Shown: piece by piece, positions 13,083 to 25,685 of the stretch
Layout of the letters: each line of letters begins with the position of its first letter
Numbering within the stretch: the first letter of the stretch is position 1
Source of the DNA: Bimastos eiseni
Taxonomy: Eukaryota; Annelida; Clitellata; Crassiclitellata; Lumbricidae
DNA length: 64,000 bases
Assembly: GCA_959347315.1 (NCBI GenBank)
Contig: OY365810.1
Span: 12,296,013-12,360,012 of the forward strand
Direction: 5' to 3'
Notes under the pieces: generated by a model
Database searches by the model: none
Told to the model about the DNA's origin: nothing
The model's input: the letters and a program-made list of their open reading frames with translations, nothing else
Position numbers and translations under genes: made by a program

Positions 13083-13316
13083 ACCTCTTTATGACTAGAT
13101 TGAGCTAACTCTTTATGGTTGCATCAAGTTAACTGTTTATGGCTAAATCAAGTTAACTCTTTATGACTAAATCAAGTTAACTCTTTATGACTGAATCGAG
13201 TTAACTCTTTATGACTTAATCAAGTTAACACTTTCTGATTAAATCAAGTAAACTGTCTATGGCTGAACCAAGTAAACTCTTTATCGCTGAATCAAGTTAA
13301 CTATTTATGGCTGAAT
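13083..13316. repeat. 24-bp minisatellite
   Basis: Nine to ten tandem copies of a 24-bp unit close to TTAACTCTTTATGACTAAAT plus CAAG. Substitutions are scattered but the period is well kept. Confidence 0.9.
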
Positions 13317-13659
13317 GCAGCGTTGTGGCACTCTGTGGGTTAGAACACGTTAGATTAGTTATGTTAAATTATATTAAAGTAAATTATATTGGATTATGTT
13401 GGGTTTAATTTGGTTTGGTTTTATAAGATTTTAATTGAACTAAAGTGGATCCGAACAGGACATTGGGTCCGCGTTGAACAATGTTTGGCAATGTGTTTGC
13501 TTGCAGTTACTGGAGCTGATGATTTTCCTGCATTTCAAGGCGAGGAGCATCATTTGTCGAAGAAGTGGAGTGGACAGTCGTCAACCTCAACGAGAGACGT
13601 CCGACTGAAGGTGGCCACTGTCCTGGTCAGTAGAAACTGGACATCATTTGAACGGCATC

Positions 13660-14120
13660 AGGATATTACCCCCGGACATTACCCTCCGGACATCACAATA
13701 TTTCCATAGCGCATATATACATACATACATATATACATACATAAAAACATGTACATGTATACATGAACAATTGAACAAACATACATACATGTATACATGT
13801 ATACATACATACATGTATACATACATACATGTATACATACATACATGTATGCATACATATATATATACATACATACATACCTACAGTATATGCATACCTA
13901 TATGCATACATACATACATAGGCCTACATACTTACATGCCTATATGCATACATGCTGCATTGCATAATAATTATATACATACATACATTTATGTATTTTA
14001 ATTATAATGGAATGGGGGTGATGTCCGGGGTAATGTCGTAGTGTGGGGTAACCTCCGAGTGGGGGGGGGGTAATGTCCGGGGAGTAATGTCCCCATAATG
14101 GGGGGGGGGGGTAATGTCCT
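13660..14120. mobile_element. Foldback-like structure around an (ATAC)n core
   Basis: An arm at 13,677-13,696 (ending CCTCCGGACATCAC) is the near-perfect reverse complement of an arm at 14,018-14,035 (starting GTGATGTCCGG). Between them lie about 300 bp of ATAC/TATG microsatellite. Outside the second arm the word TAATGTCC recurs with G-runs to about 14,118. The inverted ends suggest a small non-autonomous DNA element or foldback; no target duplication was found. Confidence 0.45.
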
Positions 14121-14464
14121 AGACCCCATTTGAATAGATAGAATAATTAGATTTGCTTAGGGTGTTATTGGTGTCAAAGCTTTAGCAGATATCTGTTAAC
14201 TCTTACAGAAAGCATTAGGTGATTCTTTCAGATTTAATTGCATGTCTACTTTTAGTTGTGTTTTGTTTTATTCCCTGGGAAAATTTGTTGACAAGAGAGC
14301 AAGTCATGGCCGATTGTTTGGGATAATAACCCTGTAACAAGGAGGCTATCGGTCAACTGGTTCGAGACGGTCACTGTGAAGAGACCTTGAGCAATTCCCT
14401 CAGTCACATTTGCTTAGCACCATTGAGGATATAATGCTTCGTCAGAGGATAATGGCGCTTAATA
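14121..14464. other. Gene-free spacer
   Basis: No recognisable feature between the foldback and the next microsatellite block. Confidence 0.4.
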
Positions 14465-14723
14465 AACTCAACGATGATATCAGCAGCAACAGCAATAGCA
14501 ATAATAATAGCAACAATAATTATCATCATAGGAGCAACAATAATGTTTACAATAGTAATTATGATCATGGTAATAATGACGATGATCATGATGATTATAA
14601 TAAAAATAGTGATTATAATTGTAATTAAAATGATGATGATGATGATGATGATGATGACGACGATGACGATGTCGATGACGATGACGATGTCGGTCACGAA
14701 GACGATGACAATGACGATGACGT

Positions 14724-14771
<48 letters not shown>

Positions 14772-14809
14772 GTGCGATGGCGATGGCGATGACGATGATG
14801 ATGATGGTA

Positions 14810-14842
<33 letters not shown>

Positions 14843-14866
14843 TAGAAGAAGAAGAAGAAGAAGAAG

Positions 14867-14898
<32 letters not shown>

Positions 14899-14900
14899 GA
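14465..14900. repeat. Compound microsatellite (AAT, GAT/GAC, AGA)
   Basis: Successive AAC/AAT, GATGAT with GACGAT variants, (AAT)n at about 14,806-14,842 and (AGA)n at about 14,843-14,897. All long ORFs here are homopolymer-like and artefactual. Confidence 0.92.
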
Positions 14901-15774
14901 AGACGAGATGCTTTAAATGATTCAATGTTTTGATTGAATGATCGAATGAACAAATTGTAAAGAACAAAAGCGATCGATCTGTTGGATAAATGAATAAATT
15001 AATCCTTCGTAATAATAAATTCATTTAAGTCCATCAAACATTAAGTAAATAGAAGTCTGTAGATGCACAGGCCTATCAATTAGGCCTACACGCTCATGTA
15101 CGTTTCTGGATCGATATTTTTGGTCAGTCGATTCGATCGCCTTTAGGTCGATTTATTTTGGTTATTTCTGGATGACGTTTTCTTGACGACTGGAGACAAG
15201 GCTGAGCGCCTTAGGAATCAAGTGAACAGGAAGAGAAGAGGAGAGAGCGTTTAATCCGAGGCACGCAGTATGTAACTCACACTACGTCGAATTCGGCGAT
15301 GCAGCCAATATTCCCAGAAGCCAATTCTACGGCCATAAATCAAAAACATGAGCACAGCGACGACGACCATGAAGCGGTCAGAAATCGACATGCTGATGTG
15401 AATTCCCAGACGGGTTGTCAAGGAGAAGGGCCAGACGACAGGGAGGAGTCGGGGAGGGGGTCGATGGAGATGAGAGAGATATGTAGAGGCCTATGATAGG
15501 AAGACGAGATATGTAAGAGTATGAGGAGTACACTCGAAACAGCAGGCGGATGTGTGGAGTCGTGTAGAGAAAGGTATAAAGAATGCAAAGGATGTGGAAT
15601 CGGGAGTCAAGTACTAGAAGATGATGGGCTGAAAGAATAGGAATGGAAGAAATATGCAAATGAGAGAACAAGGGAAACAGAAGAAATAATTATATACATT
15701 TTATATAGACAGGAAAACACTGAAGGTTAGTTGCACTATTGACGATGCTTGTATGTATCTATATTATGTGTGAT
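14901..15774. other. Gene-free stretch
   Basis: No recognisable gene. GA-rich sequence lies at 15,420-15,680. Confidence 0.4.
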
Positions 15775-15832
15775 CATGCATGTATACTTTATATAGCGCC
15801 CTTTCAAGACACATGTCTACTCAGGATTGATT
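15775..15832 (-). repeat. LINE/SINE 3' tail, minus strand
   Basis: TTTATATAGCGCCCTTTCAA followed by CTACTCAGG: the reverse complement of the dispersed tail. Confidence 0.55.
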
Positions 15833-16071
15833 CCATCGTAGCTTGTGCATGTCGGCCAAAACAGTCCTAAGGCTAGATAAGACCGAACAGAGAGAGCTAT
15901 TATTGTATACGACGGAGTGTCGTCGGGAGTTCATTGCAGGTCAAAGGACCAGCCACAGATATATGTACATGTGTATTCTATATACATATATATATACATG
16001 TATATATATACATGTATGTGTTCATGTATGTATGTGTCACTGTTTGTAAATCTCTATGTTTACATGTAAAA
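15833..16071. other. Spacer with ATAC/TATG microsatellite
   Basis: A TATACATGTA-type microsatellite at about 15,960-16,035; nothing else recognised. Confidence 0.5.
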
Positions 16072-16113
16072 CATCAGTAACAGACTGTTACATGTAACAG
16101 TCTGTTACTGATG
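16072..16113. repeat. Perfect 42-bp palindrome
   Basis: The left arm begins CATCAGTAACAGACTG and its exact reverse complement follows with no spacer (centre between 16,092 and 16,093). All 21 base pairs match. Such a sequence can extrude as a cruciform or, if transcribed, fold as a hairpin. Confidence 0.95.
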
Positions 16114-18796
16114 CTCGTTTGAAAACTGGACTGCCACTACTGAATTCTTAGGAATACCTTTTGATTAGCTAGAAACCCCTTTAGGATAACCCGACCGAAT
16201 ACCTCTTAACTAACTAGAATAGCCTATGGGCTACGATGATTGAATATCTCTTAATTGACTGGCCATCGAGAAATGTTGCATTGTTTCCTAATAGTGTTGC
16301 TTTCTCATAGCAAGTGTGACATTAAAAATGAGAGTGAATTTCTCAGATAACCTATAGCACCGTTTAGAACTTTGACGATCTATCGGATAATTTAGCCGTT
16401 TAAGGTAAGAAAGGAGTTGTCTACTTTTAATGCGCCAATCGAAAGTCAAAAGAGGGACATCAACTTATTCACGACGGCCGTGTTGAACCAAAGAAGCAGA
16501 CAATGAAGAGAAACTTAGGAGACATTTATTGCATTGATATTAGACAGATTCATAGCATCTTTAGAAGCATCTCTTGAAAGTGTTACTAGTATAATCAGCA
16601 TAATGAATGACACTGTGACTAAGATCATCAGCGTATTTAGTAGAGATTCGCTAAAAAAAAGTCTTTGGCGTGAACGATGTCCACAGGTGCAGTTTCCATT
16701 CGTCAGTGATTTCGTTCCCAGTTGTGATCTCCTTTTGCTCAGAACTCCCGAGATCCTCGTCAGCAGTTTCTGCTCTTGAGGCGCAGACGACAGAGACCAT
16801 TCATCTCCGTTTGGACTTCTTTTGGGCTAAAGTGAAGCGAAGGCCCATAGGCGACATGGACTAACGGCCAAAATGAATCGCTCTATCCATCTCAAGCTAT
16901 TTTATGTTCCCGTTCATTCATATATCGACATCTATACAAGACTTGACGAACTGCTCCATTGTTTTGCCAAAGTGGAACCTTTCCAATGACCTTTATCTCC
17001 GATCGCTTTTTGTTGTTGCTAATCTGTGCCGATGAAATGGTTCCAGTGGGAACCAGCGGTTCCACGTGGAACCGACGGGAAAAGGGAATGATACTTGAGG
17101 AATTAGTTGTGCAGATTACATGCAAATTGTCGTCGATAACAGACAAATCGCAAGCAGTCTACGGCTCACCGCAGCTTAACCAACAGATGGACGGATAGAC
17201 AGAGAGAGAGACAGACGGATCGACAGAGAGAGAGACAGACAGAGAGATATTAAAACACTGAGTAGGACGTACCAGGAAGAGACAGACTGATCGACAGACA
17301 GACAGACGGTTAAACAGGGAGTAAGACTTAGAAAATAGACTGGCAAATATACGTATGGTTGGGCAGAAAAGAAACACAATCGACCGACTTACATAAGTAA
17401 ATACATTTAATTCGTTCACGTATACATGCATGTATTTGTGCATGCATGAATGAAAACAAGCACACACATGTATGTAGAGAGACACGCAGACAGAGAGAAG
17501 GACGAAATGGGAGAGAAAAAGACATCCAACAGAAATACGAAAAGACGAGAAACACAAAAGCTGAGAAAACACAAGACGCTGGATATCCTCACAGAACGAA
17601 CAACCAAAGACGAACGACAAGCAGAGAAACTGACAGACTGACACGCAGGCACAGACACACAGACACACAAGGACAGGCAGGCGGACAGTTATTCAAAGAC
17701 TGAATATATCGCTGGTCGACTGTGTTTGCCTTCATCCGAGTCCTTGTTAATTCCTGTGGCTGTGTTGGCGAAGTTGTCGCTCTGTTTCTCGGCCGAAGTC
17801 ATTTACACCCTGTGCCGGATATTCTGTCTGAATTTATGACACGTGCTAAGAGATAAGAACGACTCGACCATTTATCTAGACGCAATATAGCGCACGATAA
17901 AGCGACCGACCCACCATCTGGCGTTCGTAAAAAAACGATCTTATATAGCAGCCACACGCGACCTTTACATGTACGTCACTGGAGTGAGGAAAAACTAGGA
18001 AGGAAACGAGTATGCAACGTAGAGAAAACTGCACATTGAAGCAATGTATGAGGAATAGATTGATCACGACATAGATGGCAATAAACTTGTAGGGATCAGA
18101 TAAATATGTGGGCCTACCATTCATTAACAAACCATTGATTAGCGTGCCATGGTAATTATTAAACGGACATTTAATTATAGGTCTCAAGCAAAGGCCATAT
18201 TAATCAATGGACGCCCGGAGGGAGCAAGGACATTAATTTTATCCCAAGATGTTTTCAATAACGAATGGCTTTGATTTTCCGCGTCTTTATTTCATCCAAA
18301 CAAGTCATGATAACCTAAAAAATTAAGATGTTGAAAACAATGAGAATTCAAGCAGTTTTGCTTTTGAAATAAACGTTCAGATATATGATTATAGGGCTAT
18401 CTTTGAACGGATCCCATAACGCTGACAACAAGCCACATTATTTTGACGACAAATGCTTTCAAAAGCGCCGTTGATTGGTGGATTCCACGCCAGACTCCGT
18501 AAGCACCGATGTCATCCTCGTTATTTTCCATGCATACAATTTTAACTGATTTCCTGCGTAAGAACAAAATTTAAGTTTTTGTTATTCCGACATAATTACG
18601 TTTATTTTGTATACAGGGATTACAGGCGAAGTGTTTCAGACCACTCTAAAATTGCTCTGATGCATTTCTTTATTATAACATTTTTACTAAATGTTTATGA
18701 CTTTGTGCATTATACCTAGGAAATTATAGGAAAAATAGGAAATAATACCTAGGAAATAATACCTAGAAAATAATTTCCTGGTACGATACGGTGCTA
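16114..18796. other. Gene-free stretch with GACA-type microsatellites
   Basis: No gene recognised. (GACA/GAGA)n-rich sequence at about 17,190-17,310 and 17,470-17,690 gives arginine/threonine- or cysteine/serine-rich ORFs. A pair of short palindromes at 17,039-17,073 is listed separately. Confidence 0.45.
17039..17073. repeat. Two adjacent 16-bp inverted repeats, one with an E-box core
   Basis: GGTTCCAGTGGGAACC (17,039-17,054), three bases, then GGTTCCACGTGGAACC (17,058-17,073). Both have GGTTCC/GGAACC arms; the second is a perfect palindrome around CACGTG. A binding site for a dimeric regulator is possible, but there is no gene context to support it. Confidence 0.5.
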
Positions 18797-18869
18797 GGAC
18801 ATTTTGTCCAGGGACTTTTTGTCCGGGACATTATGTCCGAGACATTTTGTCCGGGGGCATTTTGTCCGG
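18797..18869. repeat. Tandem of small GGACA...TGTCC hairpin units
   Basis: Five head-to-tail units of about 14-16 bp, the first being GGACATTTTGTCCAG. Most units are themselves inverted repeats (GGACA, three bases, TGTCC). It lies just upstream of the truncated RTE element and may belong to an older element into which that LINE inserted. Confidence 0.7.
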
Positions 18870-18929
18870 CCACGAAAACAGTGGCTATGTTCGACATTCT
18901 GTCCATTTCATGAAAAGCAAGCTTATACG

Positions 18930-20975
18930 ACAAAGTTTGTAGACAAGCGAAAGAATTGGATCTCCAGCGACACCTTTGAATTAATGAGAAAGAAAAGAAA
19001 GGCAAAACAAAGTCTCCACAAGAGTACAAAATTCAACGAAATGAGGTAGGCCTACAACGTATGTTACGAAGAGACAAGCAGTCGGAATTGGAGACACTAT
19101 GCAACGAGCTGGAGGAGAACGAAAGGAAAGGTAACACCAGATCTGTATTCCAAATGGTGAAGAAGCTCACTGGCTCGTTCAAGCCTCGAACCACAGCCAT
19201 CAATGACAACAACAACGAGAAACTTGTCGAACCGGAAAAAGTAAATCAAAGACGGAAAGAATATTGCGAAGGACTCTACAACAATGAAAAAGAGGAAGAA
19301 GACATAAAATTCGAAATACAAGAAAAGGAACCAACGCCACTAAAAGAAGAGATAAAACGAGCCATATTGAAAGCAGCTATGCGGAAGTCACCAGGCCCAG
19401 ATGGCGTAACCGCTGAGCTGTTTAGATTTGGTGGAGAAATGACTCTGACAAAACTACACGAGATATGTGTCGACGTATTGGAGACCGGGGATTGGCCAGA
19501 AGAATGGTCACAGTCAATTTTTATTTCACTGCCAAAGAAGGGAAATCTACTTCACTTTGGTAGTCACAGAACAATTGCGCTAGTCTCACATGCCAGTAAG
19601 AATTTTTACGAGTGATACTGGAACGAACCCAGACCAAGCTCGAAACAAAGATCGCTGAAAAACAGGCTGGCTTTAGGCCAAGAAGAGGCACGCGAGATCA
19701 AATTGTGAACTTACGAATCATCTTGGAGAAAGCAAGAGAAATGAAACATTCACTGTATCTCTGCTTCATTGACTTTGCAAATGCTTTAGACATGATTCAA
19801 CACGATCAACGATGGATAACCATGATGGAGATGGGTTTCCTACCCCACCTCATTCAGCTATTGCGAAATCTCTACAAACAACAACTTGCGACTGCCAAGA
19901 CAGAGGGAATTATGTCGACATTGTTTAGTATCAAGAAAGGAGTCCGACAAGGATGTAATTTTTCACCAAACCTGTTTAACATTCTGGCAGAGCAGGCAAT
20001 GCGAAAAGCACTACTAGGCTACAACAAGGGGTTCAGAATTGGAGGGAAGACTATTAATAACCTTAGATATGCTGATGACATCGTGCTACTGGCCACTTCA
20101 CCAGTGGATTTACAGGAGTTGGTGCAACGTGTTGAGATAGCAGCAAAAGAATACAGTATGCTGATTAACGAAGCAAAGACAAAAGTAATGACAAATAACA
20201 ATGACGCACTTTTGATCAAAGTGGACGGATACAAACTGGAACAAGTGGACTCATCTGCATACTTCGGGAACAGAGTAACGAAGGACGGGGACTGCGCGAG
20301 TGAGGTAAAATCAAGATTGGCTATGGGAATGTTAGTCATGTTTAAGTTGGCAAGCCTCTGGAAGAATAAATCAGTCAGTACTAAAAGCAAACTGCGACTC
20401 ATGGAGGCCTTGGCGTGACCAGTAGTATGATTGTGAGGCGTGGACAATAAAGAAAGAAGAAGAGAAACGCACACAAGCATTTAAGAACAAGTACCTAATT
20501 GTACCTGTCATGACCCTCTCTGCCGATCTGGTCGCGAACTACGTACATTCACCTTTTGTAACTTACTGCGGTTTGTCAGTTTGTTTCTCATTAAACGAAG
20601 ATATACACAAGTGCATGAGGAAACTGCTCAGAATTCCATGGACAGCAGTGGTGACCACCGAACAAGTGTATCAAATGGCGAAAGTTGACAGCAAACTGTA
20701 GGGTCACATCAACTCTCGAAAACTGCGGTACTTCGGGCACATCATGAGACAGCCTAAAGACAATATTGAGAATAGTGTGATGTTGGGTATAGTGGAAGGA
20801 AGCCGAAGTTGTGGAAGACCCAGAATCTGCTGGGTTGACAATGTCATGGCGTGGACTGGTTTAAAAGGCACAAGCTGATGAACATCGTACGAGACAGAAA
20901 ACATTGGACATCACTTTCCCTTTCCAGTAGTCAACCGTCGCGAAGCGACGATGACGATTTGACATGAATGACATG
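18930..20975 (+). mobile_element. 5'-truncated, decayed RTE-type non-LTR retrotransposon
   Basis: The remains of the reverse-transcriptase half of an RTE-clade LINE. In order: a linker region; KSPGPDGV near 19,390; QAGFRPRRGTRDQ near 19,660; FIDFANALD (motif A) near 19,770; GVRQGC near 19,940; the catalytic YADD at 20,068-20,079; then an RTE-like C-terminal region with DCEAWTIKK near 20,430 and RYFGHIMR near 20,730. The order and wording match the BovB/RTE family as I know it. The reading frame changes at least three times (near 19,050, 19,610 and 20,420-20,500) and carries stops, so it is dead. The apurinic endonuclease that should precede the RT is absent, which indicates 5' truncation. The end near 20,950 has the short GACGATGACGATT-type tail typical of the clade. 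Confidence 0.85.
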
Positions 20976-22129
20976 ATAATTATTAGCAGGCGCCCAACTT
21001 GGGCAATTGCATAGTTGAGGTCTTCAACATTACCGTCATACAAAAGTGCAAAAGAAACAACGTTATCGTTATAATAATTTCAAGAAAGACATGTTTCGGT
21101 GGGGGCCACAAACTCAGTTGGGGGGCATGGCCCCGCCCCCTTTTAAGGCACCACTGATGAGATAGCAAGGGTATTTCTCTCTCCATTACAAGCAACCCCC
21201 TGCATTGCGTTGGCATATCCTAGTTGTTGGATTCCACGGAATCAGCGATCGATCGTACGGAAGGGTTTCATGGAAGGTCGGATCAAGGTTAGTGTCGAAA
21301 CTCTTCGCATTGCATATCTCTTCTGGATAACAGCGCTACAGAAAGGTCGATGGAGGACGTGGGTAAGTGAGAGAAGGAAACACGATGAAAAATACAGGTA
21401 CTAAATGAAGAGTGAAACCTATAGAACGGGGCGACACGTAGCGGTCAGTAAACACGGGGAAGACGCAACGTCGCTTTCTCGGCTCTAAATCAGATTGTCG
21501 GACGCACTTAGTGCAATCACCATGTACGTCCTTTCTGCGCTAAATAATTCATCGTCCATTTTGCTTTTGGAGAAGTCCTTCAATCTACGCGGAATCAGCA
21601 AGGACCTTTCAGATGCGTTGCTGTCGTCAAACGGATAACGGATATACCAACCAACAGACCGTTCGACGGCCGCCATATTGGTGTGCCAGCGAGAGAGCAT
21701 GAAGCAAGGGAAGGGATCGTTCATTAATCAATAACCTGATCCTGGTCGGGGGAGATTGGTCGGTTGAGGCGGAGATAAGCGTTGACTGTTTCGTCACAGG
21801 CTGGTGACTCGGCTCCATCAACCAATGGGAGAGCAACGAGAGAGCATGACGTTCTGCAGACGTCATCGATCGATTGGAGATGCAATATATATCGTTCTCG
21901 TTTTGTTCCTCCATTCGTCATTTCCTCTGCCATTCTTGGCATAATTAGCTTAGTAATAGACGATGACATGTAACCACAGAGTGATTGGCGATGCCAGCCT
22001 CAATCTAGCATCAGGACCCTGAAGACTGCGCTGATGGGATGTACAAGAGGGACGGCGAATTTGCGAAGAAAGGAGAACTGATTGATTGAAGGATTGAACG
22101 AATTAACACATTATATTGGTATCCAGGAT
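20976..22129. other. Gene-free stretch
   Basis: No gene recognised. A G/C-run segment at about 21,095-21,145 (GGGGGGCATGGCCCC) looks like a fragment of a short DNA element. ORFs at 21,485-21,973 on both strands have no recognisable domains. Confidence 0.4.
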
Positions 22130-22330
22130 ATGATTAAGTTAAAGGACCACACGACATGAAGTGCAGAGTGTATGACAATGCACGACAAAATAGTGGGTGT
22201 TTTCTTATACATTGCGTAACAATGCACGATATGAATTGTGCACTGCATTACAGTGCATGGCATGAAATGTACATTGCATGACATTGCACGATGTGAATTG
22301 TACATTGCATGACAATGCCCGGCATTGCTC
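22130..22330. repeat. Minisatellite, unit about 40 bp
   Basis: Roughly four diverged copies built on ACATTGCATGACAATGCACG and GATATGAATTGT. The unit itself contains partial inverted symmetry (TGCATGACAATGCA). Confidence 0.75.
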
Positions 22331-25300
22331 TATTCCTTAATCCGTCAACACGCATCAACGTCATCACAATTGCCAGTCGTTGTTGAAAGAGGAGTGCGCA
22401 TCAAAATCATCCTCATCATCATCAGTAGCATCATTATCATCATCATCATCATCATCTCTATCAGCCGGAGTAGCAGCAGTACCGCGACCACTACCCCGTC
22501 ATTATCATCCATCATCTCTTTCCTAAGCTCTTCCTTGTCCCTGTCCCTGTCCCATTCCAAGTCCTGTTCCTAATCCCCTTTACCACCGCCAACATAGTCA
22601 ACTCCACTAAAATTACCACCATTACAAACACCACGTGATAATAGTGTAGCTCGGCTAAGATGCCAGTTTTAATGCTTTTTACTAGTTGTGATCAATTAGT
22701 TCTCTGTGCGCAGAATTAACTCTAGAAATTCTCCCATGTGCACATGTTTACTGTTTTAGAGTGCAATAACTACAAGCTAACTAAGAACTTCTACTCTTCA
22801 CCGCATTTTGAAGAAATTCTTGAATCCATTTTGGACGCCCAGTGTTACCTGGGGCATTTGGCTGCGATCACCCTTATGACTAGCCGACATAATATCATGA
22901 GAGGTACATGTATTCTAGTCGAATATCACACTTGCCAGTAGTGACTCTTCTTGCAATCTCTTATTCGAGCTGTGTTCGTGTTCGACTGACCGTTTGATCA
23001 TAATATTGTTGACATTAATATCATTTAGATTAGCACAAGCAGTGCCTCTGACAAGCCCTAGAAATCTGTAAGGGTCGCTATAGAAATGTTCTTAACAAAA
23101 TAAAATGATAGATCATTTTCGAACAATAAATATCTTATTTGGTAGTGCAGGATGTGGTCACAGGAATGTAAACAAACGACACTGTAGCTTATAATTATCA
23201 TCGAAGAGAGATAGGCCTATATATCTGAGTATATATCTGAATGGGTGCTATATAAATGTTCAATTACGTTGCACTACATCATCGACTGCTGGCTTCGTGT
23301 AGTTCATGTAGTAAGTAGGTTTGACAAGAACTCCAAATTTCTAGCAAAGAACTTCCGAGTCCCAAGGCTGAGCAATCACGTATAACTAAGACAAAAGAGG
23401 GCATGTTCTATTATACCCAATAAGTGGCACGTATGTTATCACTAAGATGCCAGAATTTTAAACTGATTGTACTTAATTGTCAGTAATATAATATTTAAAA
23501 GAGCATAAATAATAAACTTCACACAACTGATAATAATATTTTTCATATGTTGAATGCGGGCTCGGTCCGGGCACCTAAACATCCTCTGGCCACGAGGCAT
23601 CTGCCTCTCTGTGACGCCTGTCAGCGGATCTACGTAGATCATTTGACTACTTGAGTATTTTAATTGTACATTCTTGATGAGACGGGCAATTTGCTCAATA
23701 TCGTATTAAACTCTACCCAATGGTTGTCGAGTATCTTACATCAGTAGCTTGAGTTCAAACTCAAATATTCTGCTTTAAAATACGCTGACAATGATAAGTG
23801 GGTAATTTTTCACGATGTAAAAGCACACAGATGGTGGTCATGGAAGAACCAATGTATGGGGTGTAAGCATTGGACTCATACTTTAACGACAGCTTTTGAC
23901 AATAAAATTTGCTTGTCAGTTTACATCACATATGGCTAATAAATAATTAGTGTAAGTAGGCTGGTATAGCGACTTTTCAAGATTCTATACTCAGAGGGGC
24001 TCACTGTGCTGGCCTCAATGACGTCAAATGCCGTTACTAACAAATATTTTACATCAGTTAGCAAAAGAGAGAAACAGAGGAAAATGTCCTCTGTGCTACA
24101 GTTACATAAGAATCATAACACAATTAATTGATATTCTGCGGTTATGTCTACGCTACGCTTTATTATTCGTAACAGGAGCAGCGAAGCTGAATTTACAACT
24201 GAAACCACCCTAAATACCCACGTAGGAGTAACTCTAAAGATAAGATCTGTGAAGTGACCTATGCTGATAATGATTGGAAGTCAAGTGGCATAAATTCTGT
24301 CCTTCACCAGATAAAATGACTTTCATATGGGCCCCCTGTTTATCATCAGCCTAAGCCATTGATTGCCTTCTAAGTATAATCGGTTTCAGGTCGCTAGCAA
24401 TATTAAGCCGATTCAGTTCATTTTCCGTAACGAGCGACGAGAAGTTTACTGTCAGACTTAGACGTTGCTTATGTAGCCACCGACGATAGCTTAGCGGAAG
24501 GAAGGTAGCTGCTGCAGGGAATCTCGATATCAGTTGAGACCGGCTTTCGTTTTAACGACGCCTCTGCGACGTGCAATGTGGTGTATGGTAACAGAACATT
24601 TATATTGCACATTTAAGTATTGTCTGATCTCGACAAATATCAATAGTACGAGTTCAATCAATCAGAATTATGTAGCGCCCTTGGCGATCCTCTTTTCTTG
24701 TCTAAGTGATTTGTATGTTTGTCTGTAAATTGTCTGTTATAAAGTTTTTACATTTGATGATTAATAAAGGAAGTTAGAGAAAAAAATTCTTATTATCATT
24801 AACATAGTGATCGTCATCATTATTATCATCATCGTTGTTGTCTTTGTCGGCGTCATCCTCGTCGTTTACGATAAAGTTGTCGCTGTCAACTTTAATCAGA
24901 TGCATAGAAGTAAACATAATATTATTTGGGTGTGTTTTAAAAATGTCGCCTCTCTGATATCGACCCTGACAATGCAACCTCAGTCGATCAATTGTTAGTT
25001 AGCCTCGAATGTCCCAACAAACGTGAGAACAAATGAATGGAATGAATGAATGAAAGAATAAGTGAAGGAGCGAAAGATTAAATCAACAAACGAATGAATA
25101 AAATAATGAGCTAACAAAATATTGTAAACACAGATTTTGTGGCCGACTTGTTACTGCGATCTCATCTTGTAAGTTCCAACGAGGATCTCAGTTTACCCTT
25201 TGGTAGTCTATTATTTCCACTAAAACTTGATAGTCATATTGTTTCCTCTAAAATAACAATAACAATAATTGCAATGACAGTGACAATGACAAGAACAGTG

Positions 25301-25460
25301 ATAACAACAATAATAATAATCAGAATGACAGTAACAATAGCAATACAGCACTAATAATAATAGCAATGACAGTGACAATTGCAATAACATTAACAATGAC
25401 AACAATAATAACAATAATTACAATTGCAATAACAATAATATTGTGGTCTTGTACCATTAG
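22331..25460. other. Gene-free stretch upstream of the receptor-like exons
   Basis: Microsatellites at 22,395-22,460 (ATC), 24,785-24,870 (ATT/GTC) and 25,245-25,440 (ACA/ATA). Minus-strand LINE/SINE tails at about 23,955-24,000 and 24,650-24,690 (CAATCAATCAGAATTATGTA, then GCGCCC). I looked here for a signal-peptide or amino-terminal exon of the receptor-like gene and could not identify one. Confidence 0.45.
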
Positions 25461-25685
25461 GTGGCGCCATACGTGATGCTGGCAAAGGGTGTTGATGGGA
25501 ACCGAACGAAGCCTTCGTCGTCGCCAGGTGTCGTTCGTTACGAAGGCTTCATCGTTGACCTGATGGACGGCGTCTGCTCTGAACTAGGTCTCAGATACCA
25601 GATGACTCCAACCTCAGACGGTGAATACGGTCACCAGACAACAGACGGATCCTGGAATGGAATGGTCAACCAGCTCATAAACAAG
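25461..25685 (+). CDS. Ionotropic-glutamate-receptor-like protein, S1 exon
   Basis: This exon encodes the first lobe (S1) of an ionotropic-glutamate-receptor-like ligand-binding domain. It begins after ACCATTAG (acceptor) with VAPYVML, where family members have a PYVM motif. It then reads GFIVDLMDGV, the usual F/Y-x-x-DL signature, and GEYG...GSWNGMVNQLI, the GxYG and W-x-GM landmarks. It ends in AAC AAG at a GTGACT donor. It is 225 bases, exactly 75 codons, so it is phase 0 to phase 0 and joins in frame to the exon at 26,940, giving NQLINK-EVDIAAAAL as in the family. Earlier exons (signal peptide and, if present, an amino-terminal domain) were not found, so the 5' end is incomplete. Confidence 0.85.

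Noticed and set aside
12639..13094. Overlapping 60-90-codon ORFs on both strands
   Set aside because: No known motif and no splice evidence to choose between strands.
14404..15024. Long ORFs rich in isoleucine, methionine, histidine or leucine
   Set aside because: They are translations of AAT, GAT and AGA microsatellites.
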